This document shows positions 33,120 to 42,158 of a stretch of 64,000 nt of DNA, piece after piece. The stretch's first letter is position 1. Each line of letters begins with the position of its first letter. The stretch lies in contig NZ_JAAVLX010000007.1 of the NCBI RefSeq assembly GCF_013114825.1, positions 620,001 through 684,000 of the forward strand, read 5' to 3'. Under the pieces are notes generated by a model. That model did not search any database. It saw nothing but the letters and a program-made list of their open reading frames with translations, and was not told where the DNA came from. The translations under genes and the position numbers were made by a program. The DNA comes from Bradyrhizobium australiense (GTDB lineage: Bacteria; Pseudomonadota; Alphaproteobacteria; Rhizobiales; Xanthobacteraceae).

Positions 33120-34085
33120 ATGCCGATCAGCGTCTCCACCGACCCGATCCGTCCGACCGAACGCCGGGCCTATTGGACAGAAGCGATCTGCCGGTCTTTC
33201 GCCAATATCGAGACCAAGCCGCTCGGCTCCGCAACCGTCAGCGGTCATTTCGAATTTGTCGAGATCGGCGGGGCGAAGCTCGTTCGCTTCGACAGCAGCC
33301 CGCAATGCTACACCCGCGACGCCAGGCTGGTGAGCCGGGCCGGTTCGGACGAATTCATGTTCGATTTTCAGCAGCGCGGGCGCAGCGCGATGGTGCAGGC
33401 CGGCAACGAAGGCACGATCGATCCCGGATATGGCGTGCTCTATGATGCACGGCGTCCGTTCGAGGATCGGCTGTTTGGCCCCGAACAGCGCGCGGAACTG
33501 CTGATCGCGACCGTCCCCGCCGCGTCGCTGTTGCGGTCCGTTCCTGGCGCAGAGCGATTGTGCGCAAAGCCTGTGCCGCTGTCCGGGACGGTTGCGCGTT
33601 CGATTGCCGCGAAGGTTCGCAACACGATTTCCGCGTCCGATGCGCCAGGGCAACAAGATGAGCCCGACATCGTCGCCTATTTGTCGGCCCTGCTGCGTCT
33701 CGCCGCAGGCGCCAGCCATGAACTGTCCCGGCCCGACCTGTTCCGCCTGATCGACACTTATCTGAGAGCCAATATCGCCGCTGTCCGGCCGGTGCCGTCG
33801 CTCGCCGCCGAATTCGGCATTTCGGAGCGGACGTTTCATCGCATCTTCGCCGATCGCAACACCACGTTCGAGCGTCATGTCCTGCATCTGCGTGTCGAGC
33901 TGTTCAAAGACCTGCTGCGGCAGCCTTCGCTGGCAAACGTTTCGATCGCCAGCGTCGCGCACCAGTGCGGCTTCGCCGACGCCGCCCATGCCACGCGAAC
34001 GTTCAAGGACAGGTTCGGCGCCACGCCACGAGACTTTCGCGCAAGCGCGCCAGCGCGGCCGGAGCCGAGAACAGCGCGCGACTAA
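33120..34085 (+). CDS. AraC-family transcriptional regulator (AraC-binding-like N-domain)
   Basis: A 321-residue regulator from the ATG at 33120 (MPISVSTDPIRPTERRAYWT), chosen because family members begin in this way; in-frame ATGs at 33048 and 32964 exist, but the last lies within the amine oxidase start. The N-terminal domain is of the AraC_binding_2 type. The C-terminal domain has two helix-turn-helix units, VPSLAAEFGISERTFHRIFA and VSIASVAHQCGFADAAHATR. Its divergent placement 143 bases from the amine oxidase start makes it the likely activator of the catabolic genes. Relatives include FeaR, which activates tynA and feaB in E. coli. Confidence 0.85.
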   Translation: MPISVSTDPIRPTERRAYWTEAICRSFANIETKPLGSATVSGHFEFVEIGGAKLVRFDSSPQCYTRDARLVSRAGSDEFMFDFQQRGRSAMVQAGNEGTIDPGYGVLYDARRPFEDRLFGPEQRAELLIATVPAASLLRSVPGAERLCAKPVPLSGTVARSIAAKVRNTISASDAPGQQDEPDIVAYLSALLRLAAGASHELSRPDLFRLIDTYLRANIAAVRPVPSLAAEFGISERTFHRIFADRNTTFERHVLHLRVELFKDLLRQPSLANVSIASVAHQCGFADAAHATRTFKDRFGATPRDFRASAPARPEPRTARD

Positions 34086-35101
34086 GCCGCGCAATAGCTG
34101 CGATACCAGGCTGCGAACCTTTGAATGCCATCCTCGATCGGGGTTGCCGGGCGAAAGCCCACATCGCGCACGAGGTCATCGACGTCGGCATAGGTGGTCG
34201 GCACGTCGCCCGGCTGCATCGGCAACAGTTCCTTGTTGGCCTTGCGCCCCAGCTCACGCTCAAGGATATCAAGCACCAGCAGCAGCTCCTGCGGCTTGTT
34301 GTTGCCGACATTGTAGATCCGCCAGGGAGCGACGCTCGATCCCGGGTCCGGAGCGCCGCCCAACCCATGCTGCCCACCTTGCGGCGCACGATCGATCAGG
34401 CGAACCAGCGCTTCGGTCACGTCGTCGATATAGGTGAAGTCGCGAAGCATCCGCCCGGCGTTGAACAACTTGACCGGATTGCCGCGGACAATCGCGTCCG
34501 CAAATACGAACAGCGCCATGTCGGGCCGATACCACGGGCCGTACACCGTGAAGAACCGCAAACCCGTGCAGGGGATACCGTAAAGATGGCTGTAGGAATG
34601 AGCCATCAATTCGTTGGCCTTCTTGCTCGCGGCATAGAGACTGATCGGATGATCGACATTGTCATGTACCGAGAACGGCAACTTCCTGTTGGCCCCGTAG
34701 ACAGACGACGAGGATGCGAACAACAAATGACGACAGCCATTGTGCCGGCATCCCTCCAGAACATTGGTGAAGCCGACCAGATTGGCATCGACATAGGCGT
34801 GCGGATCCTGAAGCGAGTACCGCACGCCTGCTTGCGCGGCCAGATGGATGACGACGGGAAACCGATGGCGCTCAAACAGCGCCGGTATCGCGACGCGATC
34901 CGCCACGTTCAGTTCTTCAAACTGAAAACGCGGATCGTTGCGCAAGATGGCGAGCCGGGCCGCCTTCAGTTGCGGATCGTAATATGAATTGAGGTTGTCG
35001 AGCCCGACCACGTGATGGCCCAACTGCAGCAACCGCTGCGCCACGTGAAATCCGATGAAGCCCGCGGCTCCCGTTACCAGAATTGATTGATCCGGCATCA
35101 T
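34082..35101 (-). CDS. NAD-dependent epimerase, probably UDP-glucuronate 4-epimerase
   Basis: A 339-residue extended short-chain dehydrogenase. The NAD loop is LVTGAAGFIGFHVAQRLLQ, the triad is in FASSSSVYG and LYAASKKANE (YxxxK). The TVYGPWYRPDMALFVFADAI stretch and DNLNSYYDPQLK are characteristic of UDP-glucuronate 4-epimerases (LpsL, Cap1J), which make UDP-galacturonate. The neighbouring UDP-glucose dehydrogenase gene, 40 bases upstream, supplies its substrate. It overlaps the convergent AraC gene by 4 bases and is the last gene of the minus arm of the polysaccharide locus. Confidence 0.87.
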   Translation of the reverse strand: MMPDQSILVTGAAGFIGFHVAQRLLQLGHHVVGLDNLNSYYDPQLKAARLAILRNDPRFQFEELNVADRVAIPALFERHRFPVVIHLAAQAGVRYSLQDPHAYVDANLVGFTNVLEGCRHNGCRHLLFASSSSVYGANRKLPFSVHDNVDHPISLYAASKKANELMAHSYSHLYGIPCTGLRFFTVYGPWYRPDMALFVFADAIVRGNPVKLFNAGRMLRDFTYIDDVTEALVRLIDRAPQGGQHGLGGAPDPGSSVAPWRIYNVGNNKPQELLLVLDILERELGRKANKELLPMQPGDVPTTYADVDDLVRDVGFRPATPIEDGIQRFAAWYRSYCAA

Positions 35102-35141
35102 GCGTGCATCCTCCAGCCGATGTTATGAAGGCTCATACTTG

Positions 35142-36461
35142 TCAGTACGCCACCGATTTCGGCCGCCCCACGCCGCAGTACAGAAAGCCGTTCCGCTCCA
35201 CCTCCTCCGAAGAGTAGACGTTGCGCAGATCGACGATGACGGGGCAGGCCATGATGGTGGACAATTCCTTGAGATCGAGTGCCCGGAACTGCTCCCATTC
35301 CGTGACGATGACGAGCGCGTGGCATCCCTTGGCGCATCGGTAGGCGTTGTCGCAGAAGGTGACGTTTTCGAACACTTTTTTCGCCTGCTCCATGCCGACG
35401 GGATCGAAGACGCGGACCTCGGCTCCCATGTCCTGCAGCGCCGTGATCAGCGGAATCGACGGCGCGTCGCGCATATCGTCGGTGTCGGGCTTGAACGTCA
35501 CGCCAAGCACCGCAATGGATTTGCCCCTGATATTGCCGCCGAACGCGTTCGCCACCTTGCGCGCCATCGCCCGCTTGCGCTGGTCGTTGACGGCGACCAC
35601 CGTTTCCACGATCCGCACCGGCGCTTCATAATCCTGGCCCGTCTTGATCAGGGCCATCGCGTCCTTTGGAAAGCAGGAGCCGCCGAAGCCCGGCCCGGCG
35701 TGCAGGAATTTCTGGCCGATCCGGTTGTCGAGTCCGATTCCGCGCGCGACTTCCTGCACATTGGCACCGACCTTTTCTGCAAGATCCGCGATCTCGTTAA
35801 TGAAGGCGATCTTGGTGGCGAGAAAGGAGTTGGCGGCATATTTCGTCAGTTCGGCGGTGCGGCGGTCGGTATAGAGGATCGGCGATGCGTTGAGGTGAAG
35901 CGGCCGGTACACCTCGGCCATGACGCTGCGGGCGCGCGCGTCGTCCGTTCCGATGACGATCCGGTCGGGATGCTTGAAGTCGCGGATCGCCGCCCCTTCG
36001 CGCAGGAATTCGGGATTGGAGACGACGGCAACTTTGGCGTCGGGATTCTCTTCGCGGATGATGCGCTCGACCTCGTCGCCGGTCCCGACCGGAACCGTCG
36101 ATTTGGTGACCACCACCGCCTGCTCGGGCAGCACGCCCGCGATCTCGCGCGCCGCCGCATAGACATAGGAGAGATCGGCATGGCCATCGCCGCGGCGCGA
36201 TGGCGTGCCTACCGCGATGAACACCACTTCCGCTTCGCCGACCGCTGATTTCAGGTCACTCGCAAAGGAAAGACGGCCCTGGCCAACATTTCGCGCCACC
36301 AATTCGGCCAGTCCGGGCTCGTGAATCGGCATCTCTCCCTTGTTGAGGCTCGCAACTTTCTCCGCATTGCTGTCCATACAGACGACCTGATGCCCAAAAT
36401 CGGAAAAGCACGCCCCTGACACCAGCCCGACATAGCCGGCGCCAATCATTGTAATATGCAT
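35142..36461 (-). CDS. ugd: UDP-glucose 6-dehydrogenase
   Basis: A 439-residue enzyme oxidising UDP-glucose to UDP-glucuronate with two NAD. The N-terminal Rossmann domain has MHITMIGAGYVGLVSGACFS, the catalytic Cys lies in GPGFGGSCFPKDAMAL, and the C-terminal domain has VLGVTFKPDTDDMRDAPSIP. Length and motifs are standard. It provides UDP-GlcA as sugar donor and as precursor for the adjacent 4-epimerase. Position between the FkbM gene (63 bases upstream) and the epimerase suggests a shared transcript. Confidence 0.95.
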   Translation of the reverse strand: MHITMIGAGYVGLVSGACFSDFGHQVVCMDSNAEKVASLNKGEMPIHEPGLAELVARNVGQGRLSFASDLKSAVGEAEVVFIAVGTPSRRGDGHADLSYVYAAAREIAGVLPEQAVVVTKSTVPVGTGDEVERIIREENPDAKVAVVSNPEFLREGAAIRDFKHPDRIVIGTDDARARSVMAEVYRPLHLNASPILYTDRRTAELTKYAANSFLATKIAFINEIADLAEKVGANVQEVARGIGLDNRIGQKFLHAGPGFGGSCFPKDAMALIKTGQDYEAPVRIVETVVAVNDQRKRAMARKVANAFGGNIRGKSIAVLGVTFKPDTDDMRDAPSIPLITALQDMGAEVRVFDPVGMEQAKKVFENVTFCDNAYRCAKGCHALVIVTEWEQFRALDLKELSTIMACPVIVDLRNVYSSEEVERNGFLYCGVGRPKSVAY

Positions 36462-36524
36462 TACGGTTCCTGTCTGAAAGCCGCGCGAAGGCCGCGCCGG
36501 CGCGATTGGCGGTGAAACGACGAG

Positions 36525-37313
36525 CTAGCTGCTCAATATCGATTCACCGTCGAGATGACGGGGAAAGAAAAAGAAGTTGTTGACGTAGAACTGTCCGTCC
36601 TTGCGGCCGCCGTCCGGCCGCAGCGCATCGGCGTCCTGAAGCCTGCGGGAATCGAACTGTTCCACTCCGATCACGTCGTTGTCCTTCAGGAAGAACCCCC
36701 GATAGGATTTATTCCGGAAGAATTCGAACACCAGGCGCGTCGCCTCGGCGCGGTGACGATCCTCCGCCTCTACCAGGAATATCGGCTGGCAGCGCTCCAG
36801 AAGCTCGACGGCGCCGTTCAGCACGTTCAGCTCGTGGCCTTCGACATCGATCTTCACGAACGCCACGTCCTGGTCGATGACCGCGTCGAGCCGCGCGATC
36901 GGCACATGGGCGGAAACGAGTCTCGCCGATGAATCGTTTCGCGCCTCCAGCGAGGCAAGGCCATATACTAATCCATCATCGCCTTGCGGAATGAACAGCT
37001 CGGCGTCGCCGTCATGATCCGACAGTGCGACCTCGTGGACACTCACATTGCGCGCCGAAGTTCGGCGCAACAGTCTGGCCATCTGCTGCGACGGCTCGAA
37101 GGCATGAACCTGCCGGGAAAGGCGCGCCAGCCGCCGCGTGTAGAGGCCGCAGTTTGCGCCGACGTCGACCGTCACCGCGTCATCGGGAATGACCTTGTCG
37201 AGATAAGATAGTTCCCGCTCCGCCGATTTGGGCCGCTTCATGAAATGCCAGTGCAGCCATATCGAGGGAAACGCATCCTTCACCAGCTCCTTGACGTGTT
37301 GCTTTGCGTTCAT
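36525..37313 (-). CDS. FkbM-family methyltransferase
   Basis: A 262-residue protein starting MNAKQHVKELVKDAF at 37313, with GGGAAGC upstream; the longer open frame has no domain content. S-adenosylmethionine-binding motif I is TVDVGANCGLYTRRLARL, motif II-IV FVKIDVEGHELNVLNGA. FkbM enzymes O-methylate sugars and other hydroxyls. In this cluster it may methylate a sugar of the exopolysaccharide; Bradyrhizobium polymers with 4-O-methylgalactose are known. Cytoplasmic, no signal peptide. It is 88 bases downstream of manC. Confidence 0.85.
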   Translation of the reverse strand: MNAKQHVKELVKDAFPSIWLHWHFMKRPKSAERELSYLDKVIPDDAVTVDVGANCGLYTRRLARLSRQVHAFEPSQQMARLLRRTSARNVSVHEVALSDHDGDAELFIPQGDDGLVYGLASLEARNDSSARLVSAHVPIARLDAVIDQDVAFVKIDVEGHELNVLNGAVELLERCQPIFLVEAEDRHRAEATRLVFEFFRNKSYRGFFLKDNDVIGVEQFDSRRLQDADALRPDGGRKDGQFYVNNFFFFPRHLDGESILSS

Positions 37314-37401
37314 TGCCGCTTCCCTTCGTGTCGCGCGCGCACGCCTCGCTGCGGCGTGCGTTGTCCCCGATGCGGATGTTGCCCTCCCATCCGGCCGCGC
37401 C

Positions 37402-38841
37402 TCAAACGCGGTCATAGATATCCTGCACACGAACGATATCGTCTTCCCCGAGATACGTTCCCGACTGGACCTCGATCAGGTTAAGAGGAACCTTTCCGGG
37501 ATTCTCCAAACGATGCATGCATCCCAAGGGGACGAAAATCGACTCGTTCTCTCGCAGCAGGATTTCCTCGTCATCGCGCGTGACTATCGCGGTGCCGTTC
37601 ACCACGACCCAATGTTCAGCGCGATGATAATGCTTTTGCAAAGATAGCTTGGCGCCGGGATTAACGGTGATGCGCTTGACCTGGAACCGCTCCCCGGCAT
37701 GGATCGACTGATAATAGCCCCAGGGACGATGGACGCTGTGGGTCTGGGTCGCGGAGCGATGGCCGTTTGCCTTCAGGCGCTCGACCAGTTTTCCGACATC
37801 CTGGTCGCGCTTGCGGCTGGTCACCAGCACGACATCCGGCGACGTAGCGATGACGAGGTCCTCGACCCCGAGCGCCGCGACCAGTTGCCCGTCGCCCCGC
37901 ACGTAGCAACCCGAAGCGTCTTCCACTACCGCATCGCCAATCACGACATTGCCCGACGAATCCTTCTCCGCCATCGACCACAAGGCCGACCAGCTCCCGA
38001 CATCGCTCCAGTCGAACGTGGCGGGAACGACCACCGCATTGTCGGTCTTCTCCATGATCGCGTAGTCCATCGAGATCGATGGGCATGTTTCGAACGCGCC
38101 TTCCTCGAGGCGAAGAAAATCGAGATCGCGGGTTGCGCCCATCAGCGCCTTGCGACAGGCGGCGAGCACCTCCGGCGCGCGGTGTGCTAATTCATCAATT
38201 AACTGGCGCGCCGGCAGCAGAAATATCCCGCTGTTCCAGACATGCTCGTCGCAGGCCAAAAGGCGCTCGACCGTCACCAGGTCCGGCTTCTCGACGAAGC
38301 TGGCAACGTTGCGAATGGGAGAAGCGGCATCCAGCTCATCGCCCATCCGGATATAGCCGAATCCGGTCGCTGCCGACGAAGGCCGCACGCCGAACAGGAC
38401 GAATCGGCCGTAGCGCGCGGCCGTGATGCCCGTCGATATGGCGGCACGAAATGCGGCGTGGTCGCGCACCCAGTGATCGACCGGCATTGCCAGCATCACG
38501 GCATCGGGATCGGCTTCGCTGGCGAGCAGCGCCGCAACCGCAATTGCGGGAGCTGTGTTTCTTCCGAACGGCTCGAGCACGATGTGCGGACTGTTGACGC
38601 CGACCGCGCGCAACTGCTCGCCGATCGCAAAGCGATGCTCGGCGTTTGCGATCACCATCGGATCGGTGAACAGCGAGCGATCGCCGACCCGCAGCGCCGT
38701 TTGCTGCAGCAAGGTGTTCTCGCCGAGCAGCGAGAGCAATTGTTTGGGGTAGGTTTCGCGGGAAAGCGGCCACAGCCGCGAGCCGGCGCCGCCGGACAGG
38801 AGAACGGGTACGATACGGCCGCGCGGCTCGATCATCGACAT
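37402..38841 (-). CDS. manC: Mannose-1-phosphate guanylyltransferase / mannose-6-phosphate isomerase
   Basis: A 479-residue bifunctional type II enzyme. The GDP-mannose pyrophosphorylase half has LLSGGAGSRLWPLSRETYPK with the activator loop, LAMPVDHWV and SFVEKPD. The C-terminal cupin half (from about 360) has RPWGYYQSIHAGERFQVKRI, KHYHRAEHWVVVNG and LENPGKVPLNLIEVQSG, with zinc-ligand His and Glu. It makes GDP-mannose from mannose-1-phosphate and interconverts mannose- and fructose-6-phosphate. No phosphomannomutase gene is in the window. Its presence predicts mannose, or a mannose-derived sugar, in the polymer. Confidence 0.95.
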   Translation of the reverse strand: MSMIEPRGRIVPVLLSGGAGSRLWPLSRETYPKQLLSLLGENTLLQQTALRVGDRSLFTDPMVIANAEHRFAIGEQLRAVGVNSPHIVLEPFGRNTAPAIAVAALLASEADPDAVMLAMPVDHWVRDHAAFRAAISTGITAARYGRFVLFGVRPSSAATGFGYIRMGDELDAASPIRNVASFVEKPDLVTVERLLACDEHVWNSGIFLLPARQLIDELAHRAPEVLAACRKALMGATRDLDFLRLEEGAFETCPSISMDYAIMEKTDNAVVVPATFDWSDVGSWSALWSMAEKDSSGNVVIGDAVVEDASGCYVRGDGQLVAALGVEDLVIATSPDVVLVTSRKRDQDVGKLVERLKANGHRSATQTHSVHRPWGYYQSIHAGERFQVKRITVNPGAKLSLQKHYHRAEHWVVVNGTAIVTRDDEEILLRENESIFVPLGCMHRLENPGKVPLNLIEVQSGTYLGEDDIVRVQDIYDRV

Positions 38842-38874
38842 TGCATGTCCTTGGATGTTGCGACGTTGAGTCGG

Positions 38875-39639
38875 TCAGAATCCGCTTCCCGACAGGAATT
38901 CTTTGCGGATCGTGCGGATGATGATCATGATGTCCATCCGCAGCGACCACTTCTCGATGTAATCGAGATCGTAATCGATCCGCGAAACGGCGGGACCGAA
39001 CTCGGCCGTGCTCCCCCTGCAGCCGCTGACTTGCGCGAGCCCGGTAATGCCCGGCCGCGCCGTATGCCGCTGAAAATAATATGGCACGAGGTCTTCGTAA
39101 GGCAGATCCGCTGCCAACATTCCCGGCACATGCGGCCGGGGCCCGACCAGCGACATGTCGCCCTTGATCACATTGATCAGTTGCGGAATTTCGTCGAGGC
39201 TGGTCTTGCGCAGAATTCTTCCGACCGACGTCACGCGCGCGTCGCCCTGGATTGTCTGCCTTACGCCACGCACATCGCCTGCATCCGCGCGCATGGTGCG
39301 GAACTTGTAAATCTTGAAGCGGCGATTTCGGTAGCCGTAGCGGTATTGAAAGAACAGCACCGGGCCGGGCGACGTCGCCTTTATCGCGATTGCAATCACG
39401 ATCAGGAGAGGCGTGAAGAACAGCAACGCGCAGCTGGCCGCCATGACGTCAAAGATGCGCTTTGCGATCGATGCGGACGGTTCGTTTCGCGCCCTTCGTC
39501 GCGACCGCCGGCGGGCCCGATACGCGCTGTGCGTACCGCCGCCGGCAAATTCGACAGGACGGACTGATATCTCAGTTCGCTCCCTCCGAATCGGAGCAAC
39601 GTTGTTCCGATCGAAGTTGGCTGTCACGATGGAGGCCAT
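38875..39639 (-). CDS. Priming sugar transferase (ExoY-like phosphoglycosyl transferase)
   Basis: A 254-residue monotopic phosphoglycosyl transferase that starts the repeat unit by moving hexose-1-phosphate to undecaprenyl phosphate. The ATG at 39639 has GGAG upstream. After an Arg-rich stretch ([13 protein letters not shown]) comes the re-entrant hydrophobic helix ([20 protein letters not shown]), the catalytic region [32 protein letters not shown] and [11 protein letters not shown]. It lacks the four-helix N-terminal domain of GumD/WbaP and so resembles rhizobial ExoY, which adds galactose; glucose is equally possible. It is the first gene of the minus arm. Confidence 0.9.
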   Translation of the reverse strand: MASIVTANFDRNNVAPIRRERTEISVRPVEFAGGGTHSAYRARRRSRRRARNEPSASIAKRIFDVMAASCALLFFTPLLIVIAIAIKATSPGPVLFFQYRYGYRNRRFKIYKFRTMRADAGDVRGVRQTIQGDARVTSVGRILRKTSLDEIPQLINVIKGDMSLVGPRPHVPGMLAADLPYEDLVPYYFQRHTARPGITGLAQVSGCRGSTAEFGPAVSRIDYDLDYIEKWSLRMDIMIIIRTIRKEFLSGSGF

Positions 39640-40170
39640 GACTCTCCTCTCTGCGGGAACCGGATTGTGATCAAGCATTCGAGTTGCTCGACAACGAGCG
39701 TGACGCTTTCGCAGCAGCGAGCGTCCGCACTTCGCAGTCGCTAACACTTTCCAGAATTTTGAGCGAAATTTGGCGCGATTGCGAAACTGTGCCGCACTAC
39801 GACGGAACTGAATCGTTAACGAGATTTGTGCGGCGCGATATTCCGGTTTGTTCGGAGATGCTTAGCCTCGACTTGCCTGGTTAATGGGCTGCGCGTGACT
39901 CGACGCTGCTATGCATAATGGAAAATCGCGGAACAAATTCCATCGTCCGATTCTCGACGCATGCAGCGTCGCTGCACGGGCAACAAATGGCCGTCACGCC
40001 GTTGTTCTGAACGAGGTTGCTATCGAAAGCCAAGCGATCCGCTATAGCCCGACGAATGACAGTGATTGAGACACACGGGCTGGTGCGACGGTCGCAACGC
40101 TTCGGACGAAAATAGAGACGGCAGCGATTCGCGAGCCGTCCACTTAGCGGAACGCTTCCAGGAGGCGCTC
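39640..40170. other. Divergent intergenic region in the exopolysaccharide locus
   Basis: About 530 bases between the minus precursor arm and the plus assembly arm, noticeably more AT-rich than the genes around it. It should hold promoters for both arms. Candidate sites include GAGCGAAATTTGGCGCGATTGC (around 39758) and GGAAAATCGCGGAACAAATT (around 39919). I can assign no regulator. Open frames here look non-coding. Confidence 0.5.
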
Positions 40171-40314
40171 ATGATGGCCGAACGTCTGGAAAGCCGTGCG
40201 TTGGTGCCGCACGATACATTGTCGCCCGATCGCAGGTTGAGGAACCGCATCATCATCGCGAATGCGATCGCGTGGATTGCGATCGGGATCCTGATCCGTC
40301 TGCTCCTTTACTAG
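40171..40314 (+). CDS. 47-residue single-span membrane protein
   Basis: It starts MMAERLESRALVPHDTLSPD at 40171, with GGAGG nine bases before the ATG. The first 27 residues are hydrophilic, then RNRIIIANAIAWIAIGILIR and LLLY form one transmembrane helix ending almost at the C-terminus, so the N-terminus should be cytoplasmic. The strong ribosome binding site and clean topology support coding. It is the first gene of the plus arm of the polysaccharide locus, 79 bases before the phosphatase. Function is unknown; small tail-anchored peptides often regulate membrane complexes. Confidence 0.6.
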   Translation: MMAERLESRALVPHDTLSPDRRLRNRIIIANAIAWIAIGILIRLLLY

Positions 40315-40393
40315 TCGTCTACTAGTGGCTGCATCTTGGCCCGTTGCGTCATGGATTGACCGCCGCGCGGTTCCATGATCGACATCTTATATC

Positions 40394-41128
40394 ATGCACC
40401 GATCGCCCGCGGCATCTTCGCGCTCCGTTAACGCTTCAGCGCCTGCCGATACACGCATCTATGCGGTCGGCGACATCCACGGCCGGGCCGACCTGCTGAG
40501 CGAGATCATTGCACGCATTGACGACGATATTCGGCGCAGGCCGATCGCCCACGCTATCGAAATCTATCTCGGCGACTACGTTGATCGCGGACCGCACTCC
40601 AAGACAGTGATCGATCTGCTCACGGTCAGACTCGTTGCCAATCGCGCAGTGTGTCTGCGCGGCAACCACGAAGCCGTGATGGAAGGCTTCCTTCAGGATC
40701 CCGCCATCCTGCAATACTGGCTGCAATTGGGCGGCATGCAGACGCTTGCATCGTATGGAGTCGAACTGCACAACGGAACCGAGACGGCAAACGATCTGCA
40801 TCGCCGCTTTCTCGACGCGTTTCCGCGTACTCACGAACTGTTCATGCAATGTTTGCGCACTCAGTTCAGTTGCGGCGACTTCCTGTTCGTGCACGCCGGC
40901 ATTCGTCCGGATGTCCCGATCGAGCATCAGGATGCCAACGATCTGATCTGGATTCGCGATGCATTCCTCAACTCCACGCGGAACCACGGACGATTTGTCG
41001 TGCACGGTCACACGCCCGTTGCGCATTCGGATATCCGACACAACCGAATCAACATCGATACTGCTGCGTGGCGGACGGGAACGCTGACCTGCATTGCCAT
41101 CGAAGGATCGACGATTCTCTTCCTGTGA
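40394..41128 (+). CDS. PPP-type metallophosphoesterase (serine/threonine-protein-phosphatase-like)
   Basis: A 244-residue cytoplasmic phosphatase. The metal-binding signatures are in order: GDIHGR (Asp27, His29), GDYVDRG (Asp61, Asp64), RGNHE (Asn91, His92), then VHAGIRPDVP and VHGHTPV with the last His ligands. This is the layout of bacterial PrpA/PrpB and lambda phosphatase, which remove phosphate from Ser, Thr, His or Tyr. It lies 143 bases before the export gene and 2.4 kb before the tyrosine autokinase. That position suggests a role like that of Wzb, but with a different fold; this is inference. Confidence 0.88.
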   Translation: MHRSPAASSRSVNASAPADTRIYAVGDIHGRADLLSEIIARIDDDIRRRPIAHAIEIYLGDYVDRGPHSKTVIDLLTVRLVANRAVCLRGNHEAVMEGFLQDPAILQYWLQLGGMQTLASYGVELHNGTETANDLHRRFLDAFPRTHELFMQCLRTQFSCGDFLFVHAGIRPDVPIEHQDANDLIWIRDAFLNSTRNHGRFVVHGHTPVAHSDIRHNRINIDTAAWRTGTLTCIAIEGSTILFL

Positions 41129-41271
41129 CTCGCATGTCCTGTGACTCGCGTGCAACGACTCGTTAACGCATGCGCGCATATTGGGCACATGGAACTTCGT
41201 CATCACATTCTTTCGCCGTTTTTACTTCCATATGATCCGCGGCTGTTACGTGCATTCATGGAGATGCAGCT

Positions 41272-41859
41272 ATGCAGCAACGGTCGTCCAGCGCCGGCCC
41301 GACGCTTCCCTCTCTTCTCTTCGTCCTTGTAATAGCCGGCATCAGTGCCGGATTTTCGATTCGCGCTTCCGCGCAGACGCCGCCGTCGGCATCGTCTGCG
41401 GAGCGCTACATTCTCGGCCCGAACGATCGAATCAGGCTGAAGGTCTACGGCGAACCCGACATTACCGGCGAGTATGAAATCGACAATGGCGGTCAAGTTT
41501 CGATTCCGCTCGCCGGCCACATCAAGGCTGCGGGCGCGACGACGCGGCAGCTTGAAAAAGCGATCGCATCCGCGCTTGCAAAGGGAATCGTGCGCGATCC
41601 GCGTGTTAACGTCGAGATCGCGCAGTATCGCCCGTATTACATTCTCGGCGAAGTGAAGAAGAGCGGCGAATATCCATACCGCAATGGATTGACGGTGATG
41701 GATGCGATCGCAAGCGCGGGCGGCTTCACGTATCGTGCCAACGAGAACAAGGTCTTTCTCCGCCGTGCAGGTGCCGGTGCGGAAGAGACCTATCCTCTCG
41801 ATGCTCCCGTTCCGGTCTACCCCGGCGACAACATTCGGATTCCGGAACGCTACTTCTAG
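41272..41859 (+). CDS. Polysaccharide export protein (Wza/GumB-type, SLBB domain)
   Basis: A 195-residue exported protein with GGAG eleven bases before the ATG. The signal peptide covers LPSLLFVLVIAGISAGFS and ends near ASAQ at about residue 35. Then follow the Poly_export domain (YILGPNDRIRLKVYGEPDIT, GGQVSIPLAGHIKAAGATTR) and one SLBB beta-grasp unit (YYILGEVKKSGEYPYRNGLT). It has no lipobox Cys and no long amphipathic C-terminal helix, so it is the short GumB/ExoF kind that needs an outer-membrane partner; the next gene encodes a likely one. Confidence 0.9.
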   Translation: MQQRSSSAGPTLPSLLFVLVIAGISAGFSIRASAQTPPSASSAERYILGPNDRIRLKVYGEPDITGEYEIDNGGQVSIPLAGHIKAAGATTRQLEKAIASALAKGIVRDPRVNVEIAQYRPYYILGEVKKSGEYPYRNGLTVMDAIASAGGFTYRANENKVFLRRAGAGAEETYPLDAPVPVYPGDNIRIPERYF

Positions 41860-41933
41860 CGTCTCGGAATTGCAGATGGGGTGCATGCCGCTCATGAGCG
41901 GATGATGGCGCGTGTGTTGCGCTGTTGTCACAG

Positions 41934-41954
41934 TTCGCATTTTGCACATGCGAA
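41934..41954. promoter_or_regulatory. Candidate operator, 7-base inverted repeat
   Basis: TTCGCAT and ATGCGAA are separated by 7 bases. They lie in the 299-base gap between the export gene and the outer-membrane barrel gene, next to AT-rich DNA (AAATATTTT at 41953) that could be a promoter. A 14-base palindrome CCGCTCATGAGCGG is at 41888-41901. Neither has a T-run, so they look like protein-binding sites rather than terminators. Confidence 0.3.
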
Positions 41955-42158
41955 ATATTTTGCGACGCGAGGAAAACTTTTTTCGGCGAGGCGCGTTGCA
42001 AGCGAGCGCATCACTTCAATCTCACAACTCAAAAACCTTGCGCCCGCGTACCGAGTATGAGGCCTGCCGTTCTTATGCGCAGTCGACGATCATTATTTGA
42101 GCGATGGGCTTCGCCCGATAAGTGTTCGCCGCCTTCGCGTTCCCGCAAGGGATGGGTG

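Noticed and set aside
41124-41150. Short tandem duplication CTGTGACTCGC at the end of the phosphatase gene
   Set aside because: Two copies 16 bases apart only; it duplicates the stop region and has no evident function.
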